From contig JAMZAV010005056.1 of the NCBI GenBank assembly GCA_024449915.1, positions 1 to 64,000 on the forward strand: a stretch of DNA of 64,000 nucleotides, read 5' to 3'. The first letter of the stretch is position 1. Every line of letters starts with the position of its first letter. This stretch comes from Sweltsa coloradensis (lineage: Eukaryota > Arthropoda > Insecta > Plecoptera > Chloroperlidae). Below the pieces are notes generated by a model. The model saw nothing but the letters and a program-made list of their open reading frames with translations, was not told the DNA's origin and searched no databases. The translations under genes were made by a program, and so were the position numbers. Positions 34,125 through 44,484 of this stretch are shown piece after piece.

Positions 34125-36200
34125 ATCCACAATCTTACAATCATAATAATATCAAAAAATTATACAAAACAAATTATGTGTGGAGCCCTTTAAAGCATAT
34201 TGAATGACCAGTCAATTTACAACATCAACAAATAGATTAAACATCTTCAAAACAATACAAAGCACTAAAACAGTTACAAAAGTAAACAAGTTCTTACACT
34301 TAATAAATAAATAGATTACGAAGTGGTTATGAATCAAAACTTATCCATTAAATATTCATAATACTATATTAGGCTTTAGCGATAAGAAATGATTTTAAGC
34401 TACTTTAAGGGAAGGCGTAAATGCTGTGATATCTTTTTATATAAAGTGGTAATTTATTATCATACAATTTAATATTAATGAAGTTGGAATTGAATTGAGA
34501 AAGTTTATTTTAACGGTTTGTTTTGCTTGATAGAGACGGTATTTACGTCTTGGTCGTGGCTTTGAATTCATAATCGTGTTGGGATAGTCTGCAAATTAAA
34601 TTTAACTCTTAAGATTATTGTAGTTTGTAATCGCTGTAAAAAGTCAGGACATTTAATTGAATAAAAACGGTTTTGCATGCTGGTTCTTTACAGCTCTGCA
34701 CAAGAGTCTTAATTGCCCGCTTCTGTATGGTAATATTTGATTTCCAATTGAAAGAGGGCCCCCAAAACGCATTCCATACGACATTCTTGATTCAAATTCA
34801 GGAAAAATACACTAATCTGAGCTGTATCAAGTCTTGGACTGGGCACGCACCACTCTGACTGCATAGCAAGCAAACTAAGGTTTACGGGAGAGTATTTCAA
34901 TTTGCGATTTCGCACTATAGGTGCTGGTCCAAGATCAATCCCAAAAAGTTGGTTGCGGGTCGGGTAAATAATATAATGGGTCAGGATCCAGTCTCCTAGC
35001 CTCTTCGTTGGACGACTCCCGAAATAAAAGTGAAAATAGTCTAAAGTCGTAACGGATGACAATAATTTAAAATCAAATTTTTTTCACAATTGGACCAAGA
35101 AAAAATTGATCTAATGGCAAGTCCAGTTTAAATATTATTATTAATGAGATGGATAATCGTCACACACAGGGCATCATGAATCCTACCTCTTCGTAGGACG
35201 ACTGTCGAAATAATAGTAAAATATTTAAAAGTCACAACAGTGTTAGAGAATTTGATATCTGTATTCACTATAAGAAAAAGATAAAACCGATCTAATTGCA
35301 ATTCAGTTTTTAAATGATTATGTGGGGGACTATAGTCGGTCAGTACTTAGAGACCCGTATTTCCATGTCCATTTTGTTTGATGATCTTCGAAATAATATC
35401 GAAAATTGTCCAAAATTGCAAAGAAAGATATCGAATTTCACTAAACACTCTGTCCTCACTATTGGCAAAAGAAAAAAAATCCCAAGGTCAAGGTAATTCC
35501 GAACTTTCTTGTTTAGGGAATACTAAATCGGTCAAACAATCCAGTGTCTATTAACCATTCCGGCCGAGTGGCCAGCTAAATTGGCAGGAAGACTGCTTGA
35601 CTAACCGTTTTATAGGAAGCTCCTTGTGCCACCCTGTTAATTCATACTTTAAAAAGTATCACGGCCCGCTAATTAATTAATAAAATGTAAGAGTATCGGG
35701 GATGTTTCAGCCGCGTCGCGAGTAAGCAAGTAGTTCAAGGTACTGACGCTGTTTTGTTTTTTTTGAGCCTCAGCCGATCAACTGCTCCTTGGAGCTGCCT
35801 TCTGGATTGGCTGTGGGTGCACACGTGGTGTTCGAGTGAGGGTGAGCTTTCTCTCCTGGATACTTGTCATTGCATGTTCTTGCGCCTGAGGTAGCTGTTT
35901 GTTATGGTTGTTGTAGGCGTTAGCTTCTTTTATCCAGGAAAAGAGAAAACTAACTTGCAGTGCACCAGTGTGCCAAACCACCCAAACAGAAGACACTGCC
36001 AAGGAGGAGTGCTCGGCTGATGCTAAACAAACTAATCACTTCAGTTCTCGTGAATTGTTACCCACAGACAGGTAACGAACTTCGAGGAACTGAACATTGT
36101 TTACTCAGACGGCGGAGAAACATCCAGAAATCAATATAAAATAATATGTACTATCTATTACTAATTTAGGTAAATTTGACAGTTTAAAAATCTACTCTTA
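34125..36200. other. No gene recognised; upstream region of the zinc-finger gene
   Basis: Mostly AT-rich. A GC-richer block at 35700-36070 may include the promoter or 5' UTR of the zinc-finger gene, but no TATA box or clear first exon can be pointed to. Confidence 0.35.
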
Positions 36201-36203
36201 CAG

Positions 36204-36411
36204 ATACTGCCTGACAATGCAGAACCAATCAGAGGGGGCCGACACATCGGAAGGTGACGGTGTACAACCCTCTTCCCGAGAAACCCCCTGAGTTCTGTCA
36301 GAGGGGACACCGCCCGTGAAAGAAGGCTCCACCTCCGAGCTACCGTCACATCCACCTTCAGGCGATCAGCAACACCTGTTGACCTTGCCTGGAGAAGACT
36401 GCTGCAGAATA
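36204..36411 (+). CDS. Zinc-finger gene, probable first coding exon
   Basis: A pyrimidine-rich TCTACTCTTACAG acceptor precedes 36204, and an ATG at 36217 opens MQNQSEGADTSEGDG, a Ser/Glu/Asp-rich text like the N-terminus of many zinc-finger regulators. The frame continues as VLSEGTPPVKEGSTSEL after a single in-frame TGA (36289-36291) and closes at TGA 36409-36411. The same character on both sides of the TGA suggests one base change, an assembly error, or a decayed exon. No clear donor is seen. Joining to the later exons is inferred. Confidence 0.4.
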
Positions 36412-36589
36412 TGACCCTGCCCCAGATACTTTGTCATTGGGACTCATGCACTATCCCTACTAATAATTACCAATGAAACAACCATACATAGTAAAAATTG
36501 ATCAAGATGACGCCCTCTCCTTCCACACACACTATCTTACTACCTATTCCACCGACAAAAAACTCCCCCCAGTCTCCAAGTTAAACGAG

Positions 36590-36740
36590 GAGGTTTTAGA
36601 TCCTCCCCAGCAAGAATCAACGCGGGACCAACCTGTGTCGCAAGTCTTGATCCTCGCTGTGTTAAAACGAACAGTGGCGACTCGTCCGAGGACTCCCCGC
36701 GTTCTGACAACGCTGAATCTCTCTCATCAGCAAGTCAGGT
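36590..36740 (+). CDS. Zinc-finger gene, possible acidic exon
   Basis: One plus-strand frame reads TNSGDSSEDSPRSDNAESLS, then SASQ before GTTTAC. Such an acidic, serine-rich run fits the linker region upstream of the fingers and resembles the style of the exon at 37189-37570. A competing frame (36473-36787) is longer but its content looks random. Boundaries are unclear and no acceptor could be fixed. Confidence 0.3.
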
Positions 36741-37009
36741 TTACACCAGACTTGTTGGACCCCTCTCTTGGAATTGCCTGGTTGTGATATATCGTGCAAA
36801 CTTAATAATCTTCCAACATCTTCAAACAATTCTCTAAATGTCTCCTTCTGTCGTACTCCTTCGGTTCAGTGTCCGAAACTGTGGCGAACACCACTTCATA
36901 TTTTCTGATTTTACAGTAAGCCACAAACACAAGCGACTTGTTCAAAGACCCCTTCCTCATGTGAGTTGTAGGCGTTAATACCTTCACCCACATCATGCAA
37001 ACCTAAACT

Positions 37010-37120
37010 TGCGTGACGCCACTTCAGTTTGGAGCGATTGTAAGTTGAACATTCAGTCATGTTTTGTGAAGCTTGGAGCGGCGCATAGAGACGCGTCGAG
37101 TGAAACTGAAGGGGTGTTCG
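37010..37120 (+). repeat. Decayed duplicate of part of the zinc-finger exon
   Basis: ACTTGCGTGACGCCACTTCA, TTGAACATTCAGTCATGTTT, TGTGAAGCTTGGAGCG and ATAGAGACGCGTCGAG recur about 420 bp later at 37431-37525 within the intact exon. In this copy the frame is broken by indels. It is a local tandem duplication. Confidence 0.7.
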
Positions 37121-37188
37121 CCCCCCGTCATCAGGTGACCTCGGCCTGGGGGCAGGCCGGCACTGACGAAGCAGCTGTTTGAGCCTAG

Positions 37189-37570
37189 ATATATTCCCGC
37201 TCTTGGCTAACACTCGCCCCTGGTTCAACCGTTCTTCCGGAGCCCAGGCTGTTAACAACGCGGCCTGTCAAGCTAGAGCTGGATGAAACTCCCTTGGCTC
37301 TCGCTGAGGGTCGGTCCACCTCGGAGTCACCTCGGACAATAGGTGAAGAAGATGATGGCGACGCTGAACCAGGGGCAACACTAGATACAGCTGACAACCC
37401 AACCTGCTCATCATCATCCAACCAGAACAAAGACTTGCGTGACCCACTTCAGTTGGACGATTCAAAGTTGAACATTCAGTCTTGTTTTGTGAACCTTGGA
37501 GCGCGCATAGAGACGCGTCGAGAGAAACCTGATGACCCAACCTGCACATCACATACAAGCCAAGTCCAAG
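37189..37570 (+). CDS. Zinc-finger gene, acidic exon before the finger exon
   Basis: The frame is open from 37189. It carries LELDETPLALAEGRSTSESP, RTIGEEDDGDAEPGA, KLNIQSCFVNLGARIETRRE and ends TSQVQ plus one base at a GTAGCT donor (37571). That leftover G joins AC at the start of the next exon (38396) to give an uninterrupted codon, which supports this splice. The region is acidic, Ser/Glu/Asp-rich and probably disordered; no known domain (KRAB, BTB, SCAN, ZAD) is visible. The upstream boundary is not settled; an acceptor at CCCAG/GC near 37247 is possible. Part of the exon is duplicated at 37010-37120. Confidence 0.65.
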
Positions 37571-38395
37571 GTAGCTTATTGTAAAATTCGTTTTAATAGT
37601 ATGCTTTTAATACGCGCTATCTTACAATGTTTCCCCGTCTGGGCCAGGTGCCAGGGTAAGAATAAGACCAGAACATTTCTCGTCGCCTCATCATAAAATT
37701 CGATGAAAAAGGCAGTCAGTGTAAACTATGACGTCTTGAGGTGACTAAAGACCACAAAGGAGCCTCTCCTGAACACACTTTCACTTTTTACGTGCATTCT
37801 AGAAATATTTTTTCCCGTATTCTGCTCTTCACCATTGCTGGACCCTGTGTGTTCTAAGCGTCCACCGCCGTGACTATTTAAAATTTGATGACATAATTTA
37901 AAGTCCCATTTCTCCAAATCATACAAGCTGGAACAGGGTTGCTGTCCATCCCCAGGTGCCCTACCCCACCCACCGCGTCTTACACAGTTGCCAATAGCCC
38001 CTACATATGTTAGAAGCAATAAGCATGACCTACTGCAGTTAAGTGATTTGTCAACATCATAAATTAGTTCAGAAGTTATCATTTCCCGAGTTAATGAGCT
38101 TAGATTGATTACAGGGGTTGATTCTTTTGACCAATAATGCGTCTTTGTATAAGATCTTTAAAGTGTGAATAGTCTTCACTGTTAAATAGCCCTGAACAAT
38201 TTTCGTCGGACTATACACGATATATTTGCTTAATTTCGAAATTTTGCTATAAGAGTAAGAATATTTCTACTAAGTTGTAATAATAAAAATAGGTAGGTCC
38301 TAAATGGCAATTGTGGATTGTTTCTCATTAGGGATGTGAACCTGCACAAATCACAGAAACCTCACCATCTGAATGACTTGTATTTCCTGTTGCAG

Positions 38396-40113
38396 ACGGA
38401 ACCAAGTCTCCTCGTCACAACCATCAGCCGGACGACTCAACGCCAGACACTGAGGTTGTTCGCAAGTCTCCTGCCTGGAAGATCAACCAAGATAACAAGC
38501 GTAACGCCTCCAAGAAGGGGGTGGGGCAACCGCGCCAACTGAAAGACAACACCAGTGGCGGAGGGCAGAACTCAACAGGTCTATTTCATTGTAATATCTG
38601 CTCTAAAGGTTTTAAACCTAAGGCTGTTCTAATAAGTCACTTAATCACTCACTCCAATGACAGACCTTTCCGTTGTCCATCCCCGTGTGGTAAAACATAT
38701 AAACAAGCAAGCTCACTTAAAACACACTCCTACACTCATATGGCTCGGGAACAGTTTGTTTGTGATATTTGTAACAAAGGTTTAACATCAAAGACCGGGT
38801 ATGAGATTCATATGCGCAATCATGCTGATGTTAAGCCTTTCGTGTGCGCAGAATGTGGTAAAGGATTTGTTAAAGAGTGTATGCTCTCACGACACATGAG
38901 CACCCACAGTGAAGACCGGCCTTACAAGTGCCCGTGTGGCAAAGCGTTCAAAACTAAAAGTTCCCTCAGAAAACACTCCATCCTTCATTTAGAAGCGAAA
39001 CCGTTTGTATGTTCGATCTGCGACAAGGGCTTCAAGCAAAACTCTCAGCTGACAAAACATATGCTCGTTCATACCGATATTCGAAAATTTACTTGCGCGG
39101 AATGTGGCAACAAATTTAGAACTCCCCACGACCTGAGAACACACTCGTACACACACTTGTCAGTGAAGCCCGCAGCGTGTGAACATTGCAATAAAACCTT
39201 TGCAGACAAGTCCCAACTAGCTCAACATATGCTATTACATACCAACCTTAAGGCCTATAAGTGCCCTATTTGTTGTAAAGCCTTTAATCTGCAAGGTAAT
39301 AAGAAGCGGCATTGGCGCAAACATGCTGGAGAGAAATCTTTCCTGTGTGCCTTGTGTGGTCAAGGATTTGGGGAAAAGAGTATTCTTCAAAGTCACATTC
39401 AAACACACAGCGATGACCGACCGTTCAAGTGTACGTTCCTTAATTGTGGCAAAACCTTTAAATCTAAACAAGTTCTTAGACTCCACTCGGTAACCCACAA
39501 GGAAATGAGTTTTGTTTGTGATGTGTGCGGTAAAGGTTTAAGAACCAAGGTCAGTCTTGGGTTCCACATGAACTCCCATAGTAATGAGAGGCCTTACAAA
39601 TGTCATTGCGGAAAAGACTTTAAAGGGTCGCATCAACTACGATATCATACTAGGGTGACGCATACAGACAGAATGCCATACGTCTGCGAGGTCTGTGCGC
39701 GTGGATTTATTAATAAGTCTCAATTGAAAGCTCACATGTTTTCTCATAGTGAGTCGAGGCCTTTTCATTGCAAAGATTGTGACAAAACATTCAAAACCCC
39801 AAAAGCTCTTAAAATCCACTCGAAACTTCACGGTCCGCGCTCTGATGCCGTCTGTAAGATTTGCGACAAAGACTTAATTACTCAATCTCGGCTGCGAGAT
39901 CACAACCTACGTTGGCACTCTGAGAAGAAGACGTTCAAGTGTCCGACCTGCGAGAAAGAATGGTGGACTGCAGGCGCTCTTAAAGCCCACTTACAAAGTC
40001 ACTCTGCCAGAACATTTCTCTGCTACATCTGTTCAAAGGAATTTAAAAGGAAAATAGATATCAGTATACATATGGAGACTCACTTTGATAGAACGACACT
40101 GAAATGGAAATAG
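38396..40113 (+). CDS. C2H2 zinc-finger protein, terminal exon with 18 fingers
   Basis: A TTTCCTGTTGCAG acceptor precedes 38396. The frame runs open to TAG at 40111-40113. A basic linker (KSPAWKINQDNKRNASKKG) leads into 18 consecutive C2H2 fingers, the first starting FHCNICSKGF near 38584. Most are C-x2-C-x12-H-x3-H. Fingers 5 and 13 have only one residue between the cysteines (KCPCGKAF, KCHCGKDF), while fingers 2 and 11 have longer C-to-C loops (CPSPC, CTFLNC). Several linkers are non-canonical (HSNDRPF, HSEDRPY, HLEAKPF) rather than TGEKPY. The protein is a probable nuclear nucleic-acid-binding factor; the target is unknown. The reading frame is intact and codon pattern regular. Alternating unusual fingers with SxxRPxxC linkers give a periodic pattern of the TFIIIA-like style. 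Confidence 0.92.
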
Positions 40114-40224
40114 CATTGTTAGGCCTTTTTATAGACTTGGACTCTTAATTCACATTCACAAACATACTTGCATTGCAGAAATTAATTGATACTCTGTTAA
40201 AATGGTAAATGACAATAGGGCACT

Positions 40225-40565
40225 GTTTCTTGTAGGACGGTTTTATATGATCGACGTACTACATGCACAAGTTTTGATTAATTTATTTAAACATTCCACG
40301 ATACTTGTTTAATCTTTGTTAAATTTTAAATGATTATATAGCACGGTTTCTTGTAGGACTGCCATGTATTTTTTTATGTGTTACAAGCCCAGGTTGTGAG
40401 TTATCTTTTAAACATTCCAGGAACCTTGTTAACATCTTGTTTAATTGTAAATGACTATATGGAACTGTTTCTTGTAGGACTGTCATGTATTTTTATTTAC
40501 CCATGCTCAGGATGTGAGTTATCTATAAACCTTCCAGGAACCTTGTTAAAACCCTGTTCACAATA
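40225..40565 (+). repeat. 121-bp tandem repeat in the zinc-finger 3' UTR, three units
   Basis: GTTTCTTGTAGGAC recurs at 40225, 40346 and 40467 (exactly 121 apart). Each unit has an AAACATTCCAGGAACCTTGT-like end and a TTTTAAATGATTATATxG-like start. It begins about 110 bp after the stop codon, so it is probably transcribed in the 3' UTR. No AATAAA was pinned down within it. Confidence 0.85.
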
Positions 40566-40569
40566 GAAA

Positions 40570-41100
40570 GCAGACATAAGAAGAAGTTATGGGTGTTAAT
40601 ATGCACTTTTTAATTACTATTATCATAACAGTGGGATCGGAAACTCATTCTAATAGTTGTTGTTTGAGCTCATCCGGATGTGAAACGTGTTCGTGAAAGC
40701 GTGGTCACAACCTTGTTGGACACCAAAGCCGAGCCATGCGTAGCCGCCTTGAACGAAGCGAGGAAATGCTGCGTGGTTTGCGCTCAGCAAATTAGTGTCA
40801 AAAATCAAAATAAATAACAATTGCTCAATTTAAAAAATTGAATCAATATTAATTTCTAACAACTTCTCGTTTTACAAATAATTAATGTTATGCTGTAAAT
40901 GATTTGTTTCTTTGTCATCTTTATTGATGGCGGTATTAAGGCCTGCTAGGCCTTATTTTCCTTTCAACCATTTTAATCAATCGAATATTACGTAATGATA
41001 GTAATAAACAGGTGATGTTATCTATCTATGTTTTTATCACACAAATATGGGTAAAAGTTCTATATAAACTGACTATGAATAGTAAATCGTTATTCCTCTA
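40570..41100 (-). mobile_element. LINE 3' tail fragment (40905-40985) in otherwise featureless DNA
   Basis: At 40905-40985 TTTATTGATGGCGGTATTAA, GGCCTGCTAGGCCTTAT and CTTTCAACC match, on the minus strand, the 3' tail of the LINE family at 8936-8990. The remaining bases in this interval hold nothing else I recognise. Confidence 0.5.
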
Positions 41101-41115
41101 ATAAAGGGTACACTA

Positions 41116-41280
41116 ATGGCGTTTTCCATTGGCATGCACTCGGCGAGTGCAGACATGTCATTGTTGTCAACCTCCACTTGAATAACATTACAAAACTGAA
41201 CAAATGAAAAGACAAGTGGCAATCCAGTGCGCACTAGGGCGCACTAGTGCGACCTGAGTGCGGCCAATGGAAAACGCCAT
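41116..41280. mobile_element. MITE with TA target (165 bp)
   Basis: Terminal inverted repeats ATGGCGTTTTCCATTGGC and GCCAATGGAAAACGCCAT are perfect over 18 bp and flanked by TA on both sides. Inside are GCACTCGGCGAGTGC and GCGCACTAGTGCG, themselves near-palindromic. No coding text. Confidence 0.85.
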
Positions 41281-41534
41281 TACATATGCCATTGTTATCG
41301 ACTTACAAAACAAACAAAACATGAACAAATGAAAACACAACGGGCGATTCGGTCCGCACTGTGCGATTAATGTAAACTCCATTAGAATTAATTGTGTGCC
41401 TCGTTGCTAGTGTCACATGTGTGCACTCCTTGTTATGTTGGATATGCTGACATGCTGTGTTGTTGTTGGACAACTTGCAAACTAAATTCTCAGAGTTCAC
41501 GGGAAACAGATGGACACATTTTGGACTTGTTGTA

Positions 41535-41717
41535 GGGGGCATTCCGTAAGTCGCTACGTGGTGCTTTGTAGCGCTTTGCCTACAGTCAGAAATGAGCATG
41601 GAGCGCCAAGCCACGCAGTTCAACACACAGCCGCAGATCGCTACACTCGCTAGAGGTTTTTCGTCCAGCACCTTGTAGCGATTCGCTACAAAGCGCCACG
41701 TAGCGAGTTGAATGCCC
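41535..41717. mobile_element. MITE, GGGGCATTC family
   Basis: Left end GGGGGCATTCCGTAAGTCGC, then TACGTGGTGCTTTGTAGCG; the right end is its inverse (CGCTACAAAGCGCCACGTAG, CGAGTTGAATGCCCC). The termini resemble those of the insertion at 54051-55227 (GGGCGCATTCCGATACTC), so both may be one family. Confidence 0.75.
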
Positions 41718-41719
41718 CT

Positions 41720-42785
41720 TTAACCTGAAATTTTGTTTGAAAGTGCTCAAAGAGTATACAATGGTACCACATTGTCAACAAAACCTTAATTGCGAGGTAT
41801 AGCACTATTGTCAGCTCGATTATTAAATATTAAATTTAGTGTTTCCTCGTCATCGGAACTAGAATAGTCTATAATTGCATGATTAGCTAGTTGACACATT
41901 TACGGTCAGCCATTTGTAAACACAGCCTAAAATCGCAGAGCCCATTCCGAAAGTACGAGCGTGACAAATAATCTGTGGAATTAATGAAAACTCCCTTACA
42001 ATACAAAATAAATAATGTTTACCCCACTTCTGACATCCCGCTTCAAACACCATAATAGTAATATTATATTTTAATAATGTTGTTAATTTATTTGCTTGTT
42101 TTAATTTTCGTATTAAAGTTGTTTAATGTGTTTCATAGAAAGGCAATATAATATAACATGAAATCAAAGTCCAGGGCCGTCTTTAGGTAGTGAGCCGCCC
42201 CTAGGCAATATAATTTGGCCGCCCCCCCCCCCCCCCACCCCACAACTTAAAAAAAAAACAAAGGGAAAGGGTTTTCATTTTAATTTTCCTTGGAGATCTA
42301 TCTGGACAAGTAGCACCTTCTCTGCACCAAAGTTGTCTGTCTCAGGAGCTGCAACAGCTAGCACCACAGTAAAACACGCAAAATTCTTACTTTTCGAACC
42401 CATAGTAAAACTAGTACGGGATCGGGATATAGATTAATGCTTTAGCTGTGCGAAGGATTGATATCGGCGAGGGCGAAATTTTTGCAAATTGTCAGCTTTT
42501 AAAAGCTCCAAAACACGTTTTAAAATCTAAAATTACATTATGAGATATAATAAAAATAAATGATAAAATAAATAAAACAAACATTGTTGAATTTATTTCG
42601 TTCTAGTGCCGCCCCCCCAAGAGCTGCAGCCCCTAGGCCCGTGCCTAGTGGGCCTAGTGGGAAAGATGCCCCTGTCAAAGTCATGTGGGGTCTGTTCGAA
42701 ACAAAAACTTGTAAAAAATCATTTATATTTCCAAAATATAGCAGGGTTAGAATGTATTGTTGTATAGGCCTATTTCCTATTAAAA
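41720..42785. other. No gene recognised
   Basis: AT-rich with a C-run at 42222-42239. Short phrases (CCATTCCGAAAGTACGAGCG near 41944) resemble a MITE end. The open frame at 42584-42859 runs into repeat C and shows no motif. Confidence 0.4.
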
Positions 42786-42790
42786 ATATT

Positions 42791-42917
42791 GATCTTTGGT
42801 TGGTTATCGCTCACTCGTCGATTGCGTCGGGGCCTACAGGATTGGCTTGGTCGCTTTGATTTAAAGTCCTCCACTGAAAATCAGTTATATAACTGAGTGG
42901 ATAGACTCTAAACACAA
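42791..42917 (-). repeat. Dispersed repeat family C, inverted copy
   Basis: Inverse of 33704-33830 and 43561-43694: GATCTTTGGTTGGTTATCGC, GCTTTGATTTAAAGTCC, ACTGAAAATCAGTTATATAA. With the copy at 43561-43694 it forms an inverted pair around a ~640-bp segment. Confidence 0.8.
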
Positions 42918-43179
42918 TTTATTTTATTATTTTATTTTTTGCATTTGTAGGTCAAAAAATTTCAAAACACGTTATTACATCGAAATTGATTTACAGTCAA
43001 GAACAAAAGACACTATATACTCAGTGTTATAAGTTATAGAATACAAAATCACCTTATTCAGTTTGTTTATTTGGATTAAGGATGCGTCAACCGTTAGGTC
43101 ATAATGCACCACTCTAAACTGGGGGGGGGGGGGGGGAGGAAGGTCAGAATGACCATGGGTAAGGGGGGGGAGGAAAGGG

Positions 43180-43430
43180 GGTTCTCACGTCGCGGTCGTC
43201 ATTGTCTTCGTCATCGGTCGTGGTGTCATTGTCGTCATCGTCGTCGAGGGGTCGTCAAGGGAAAGGGGCAAGGTCCCAGACGACGATTGCCAGAGCTCGC
43301 CTCTATATTCGGGGAGTAAAATACTACCCTTCATACTAGCTGATGTTTGCAAGGTGGACTTTTTCTGTTGTATTACCTTGTACGATTAGCAGAGCCATGC
43401 TCTGGGCCAATTCTACCCCGGGCCAAGACG
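43180..43430 (+). repeat. GM2A-like intron segment, inverted copy
   Basis: The reverse complement of this block (GGCCCAGAGCATGGCTCTGC, AAAGTCCACCTTGCAAACAT, GAGGCGAGCTCTG, CTTGACGACC) matches 3770-3975 and 56740-56945. It is the only copy in opposite orientation, and it lies between the two inverted copies of repeat C. A CGTCAT-type microsatellite (43190-43255) and a G-run (43122-43136) flank it. Confidence 0.65.
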
Positions 43431-43560
43431 GGGGCACATGATTCAGCTAGAGTATAGCACATGAATTTGAGGCATATTAATACGTTCGCTCGGATGACTG
43501 ACACCACTAGAATTGTGTTTTTGCAATTATTTTTACATTTAATAAATAACTTAAATAAAT

Positions 43561-43694
43561 AAATAAATTTTATTTAGAGTCTACCCACTCAGTTATATAA
43601 CTGATTTTCAGTGGGGGACTTTAAATCAAAGCGACCAAGCCAACCCTGCAGGCCCCGACGCAATCGACGAGTGAGCGATAACCAACCAAAGATC
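43561..43694 (+). repeat. Dispersed repeat family C, third copy
   Basis: Same text and strand as 33704-33830 (TTTAGAGTCTACCCACTCAG to ACCAACCAAAGATCG) with very few differences, so the family moved recently. Confidence 0.8.
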
Positions 43695-44024
43695 GATGTT
43701 TATTTATTGTTGGAAGCTTTGCACAATATGTCACGGATGCGGGAATGAGGGACTACAGTCACACTTTACTATAAATTATGTTAAAATAATAATTTATTAA
43801 ATAACTTTTTGATATTGGATTTAAGATTTTGCCAACATTTCTCAAAATTTCCATTTTCATAAATGTTAAAATATTGAAAACCTATGGTGACTATGTATAT
43901 GCTTGCTTGACAAATGTGCTAAGTTTAATATGTGGATACTTCCTGTTCAAACGAATAGCTATATATTTGTCTACGAACTAATAATTTTAGACACATCAAA
44001 ATGTCCGAAGTTTTGGTTAAACGT

Positions 44025-44100
44025 CTGCCAGCATATTGACGCAACCAAAGACCTCATTGTCAGCAAGAAATCTCATAGTGGCCTTGTATCCCAGGCGTCG
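44025..44100 (-). pseudogene. GM2 activator-like copy 3, half of exon 4
   Basis: On the minus strand the frame GYKATMRFLADNEVFGCVNM then LADV and a TAA stop matches the second half of exon 4 (compare SYKSTLNFLSDKEVFGCVTL at 53.8 kb). The first half of the exon with its acceptor, and exons 1-3, are absent; upstream sequence turns into AT-rich DNA and the Penelope cluster. Downstream text (43780-43910) also matches downstream of gene 2 (52480-52620), so this is a third copy of the whole block in the same orientation, decapitated. Confidence 0.65.
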
Positions 44101-44369
44101 TAAGAGTAGTTAAATTTTGTATTCGGAAACACCAAAATCAAAGATGAGGGCAAAAGTATGAGGTTTGTAATTTAATCGTGGATTTAATTAAATTTCTGTT
44201 TCTACGCGTATATTGAGCCACTTGGTATCGTTTTGTGGTCAAGATTATTACACATGGTGTAATCTGATTTCCTACAATATTAAAAAATTCAATCAAAGAT
44301 GGCGTACAAAATTTAATTTGTTGTAATTATTATAATTTTTTTTAATATTAATTATATATATATATATGT

Positions 44370-44403
44370 TTTACCTTGGCTTTATAGTAGGCGACTATGA
44401 CGC
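44370..44403. repeat. Short repeat beside (TA)n, three copies
   Basis: TTACCTTGGCTTTATAGTAG, GCGACTATGACGC occurs here, at 46111-46135 (cut short) and at 46329-46364, each time right after a (TA)n run. It contains ATAGT-AGGCG-ACTAT, a small stem. Function unknown. Confidence 0.7.
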
Positions 44404-44408
44404 TGTTA

Positions 44409-44468
44409 TGTTAGTACTTTAGATAGAAATTAAAAAAGTGACTTTAATTTCTATCTAAAGTACTAACA
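44409..44468. repeat. Perfect 26-bp-arm hairpin between (TA)n runs
   Basis: TGTTAGTACTTTAGATAGAA plus ATTAAA, an 8-nt loop (AAAGTGAC), and the exact inverse arm ending TACTAACA. The same arm text bounds the tRNA-like unit at 46369-46641, so this may be that unit with its interior deleted. Confidence 0.85.
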
Positions 44469-44484
44469 TTATATATATATATAT

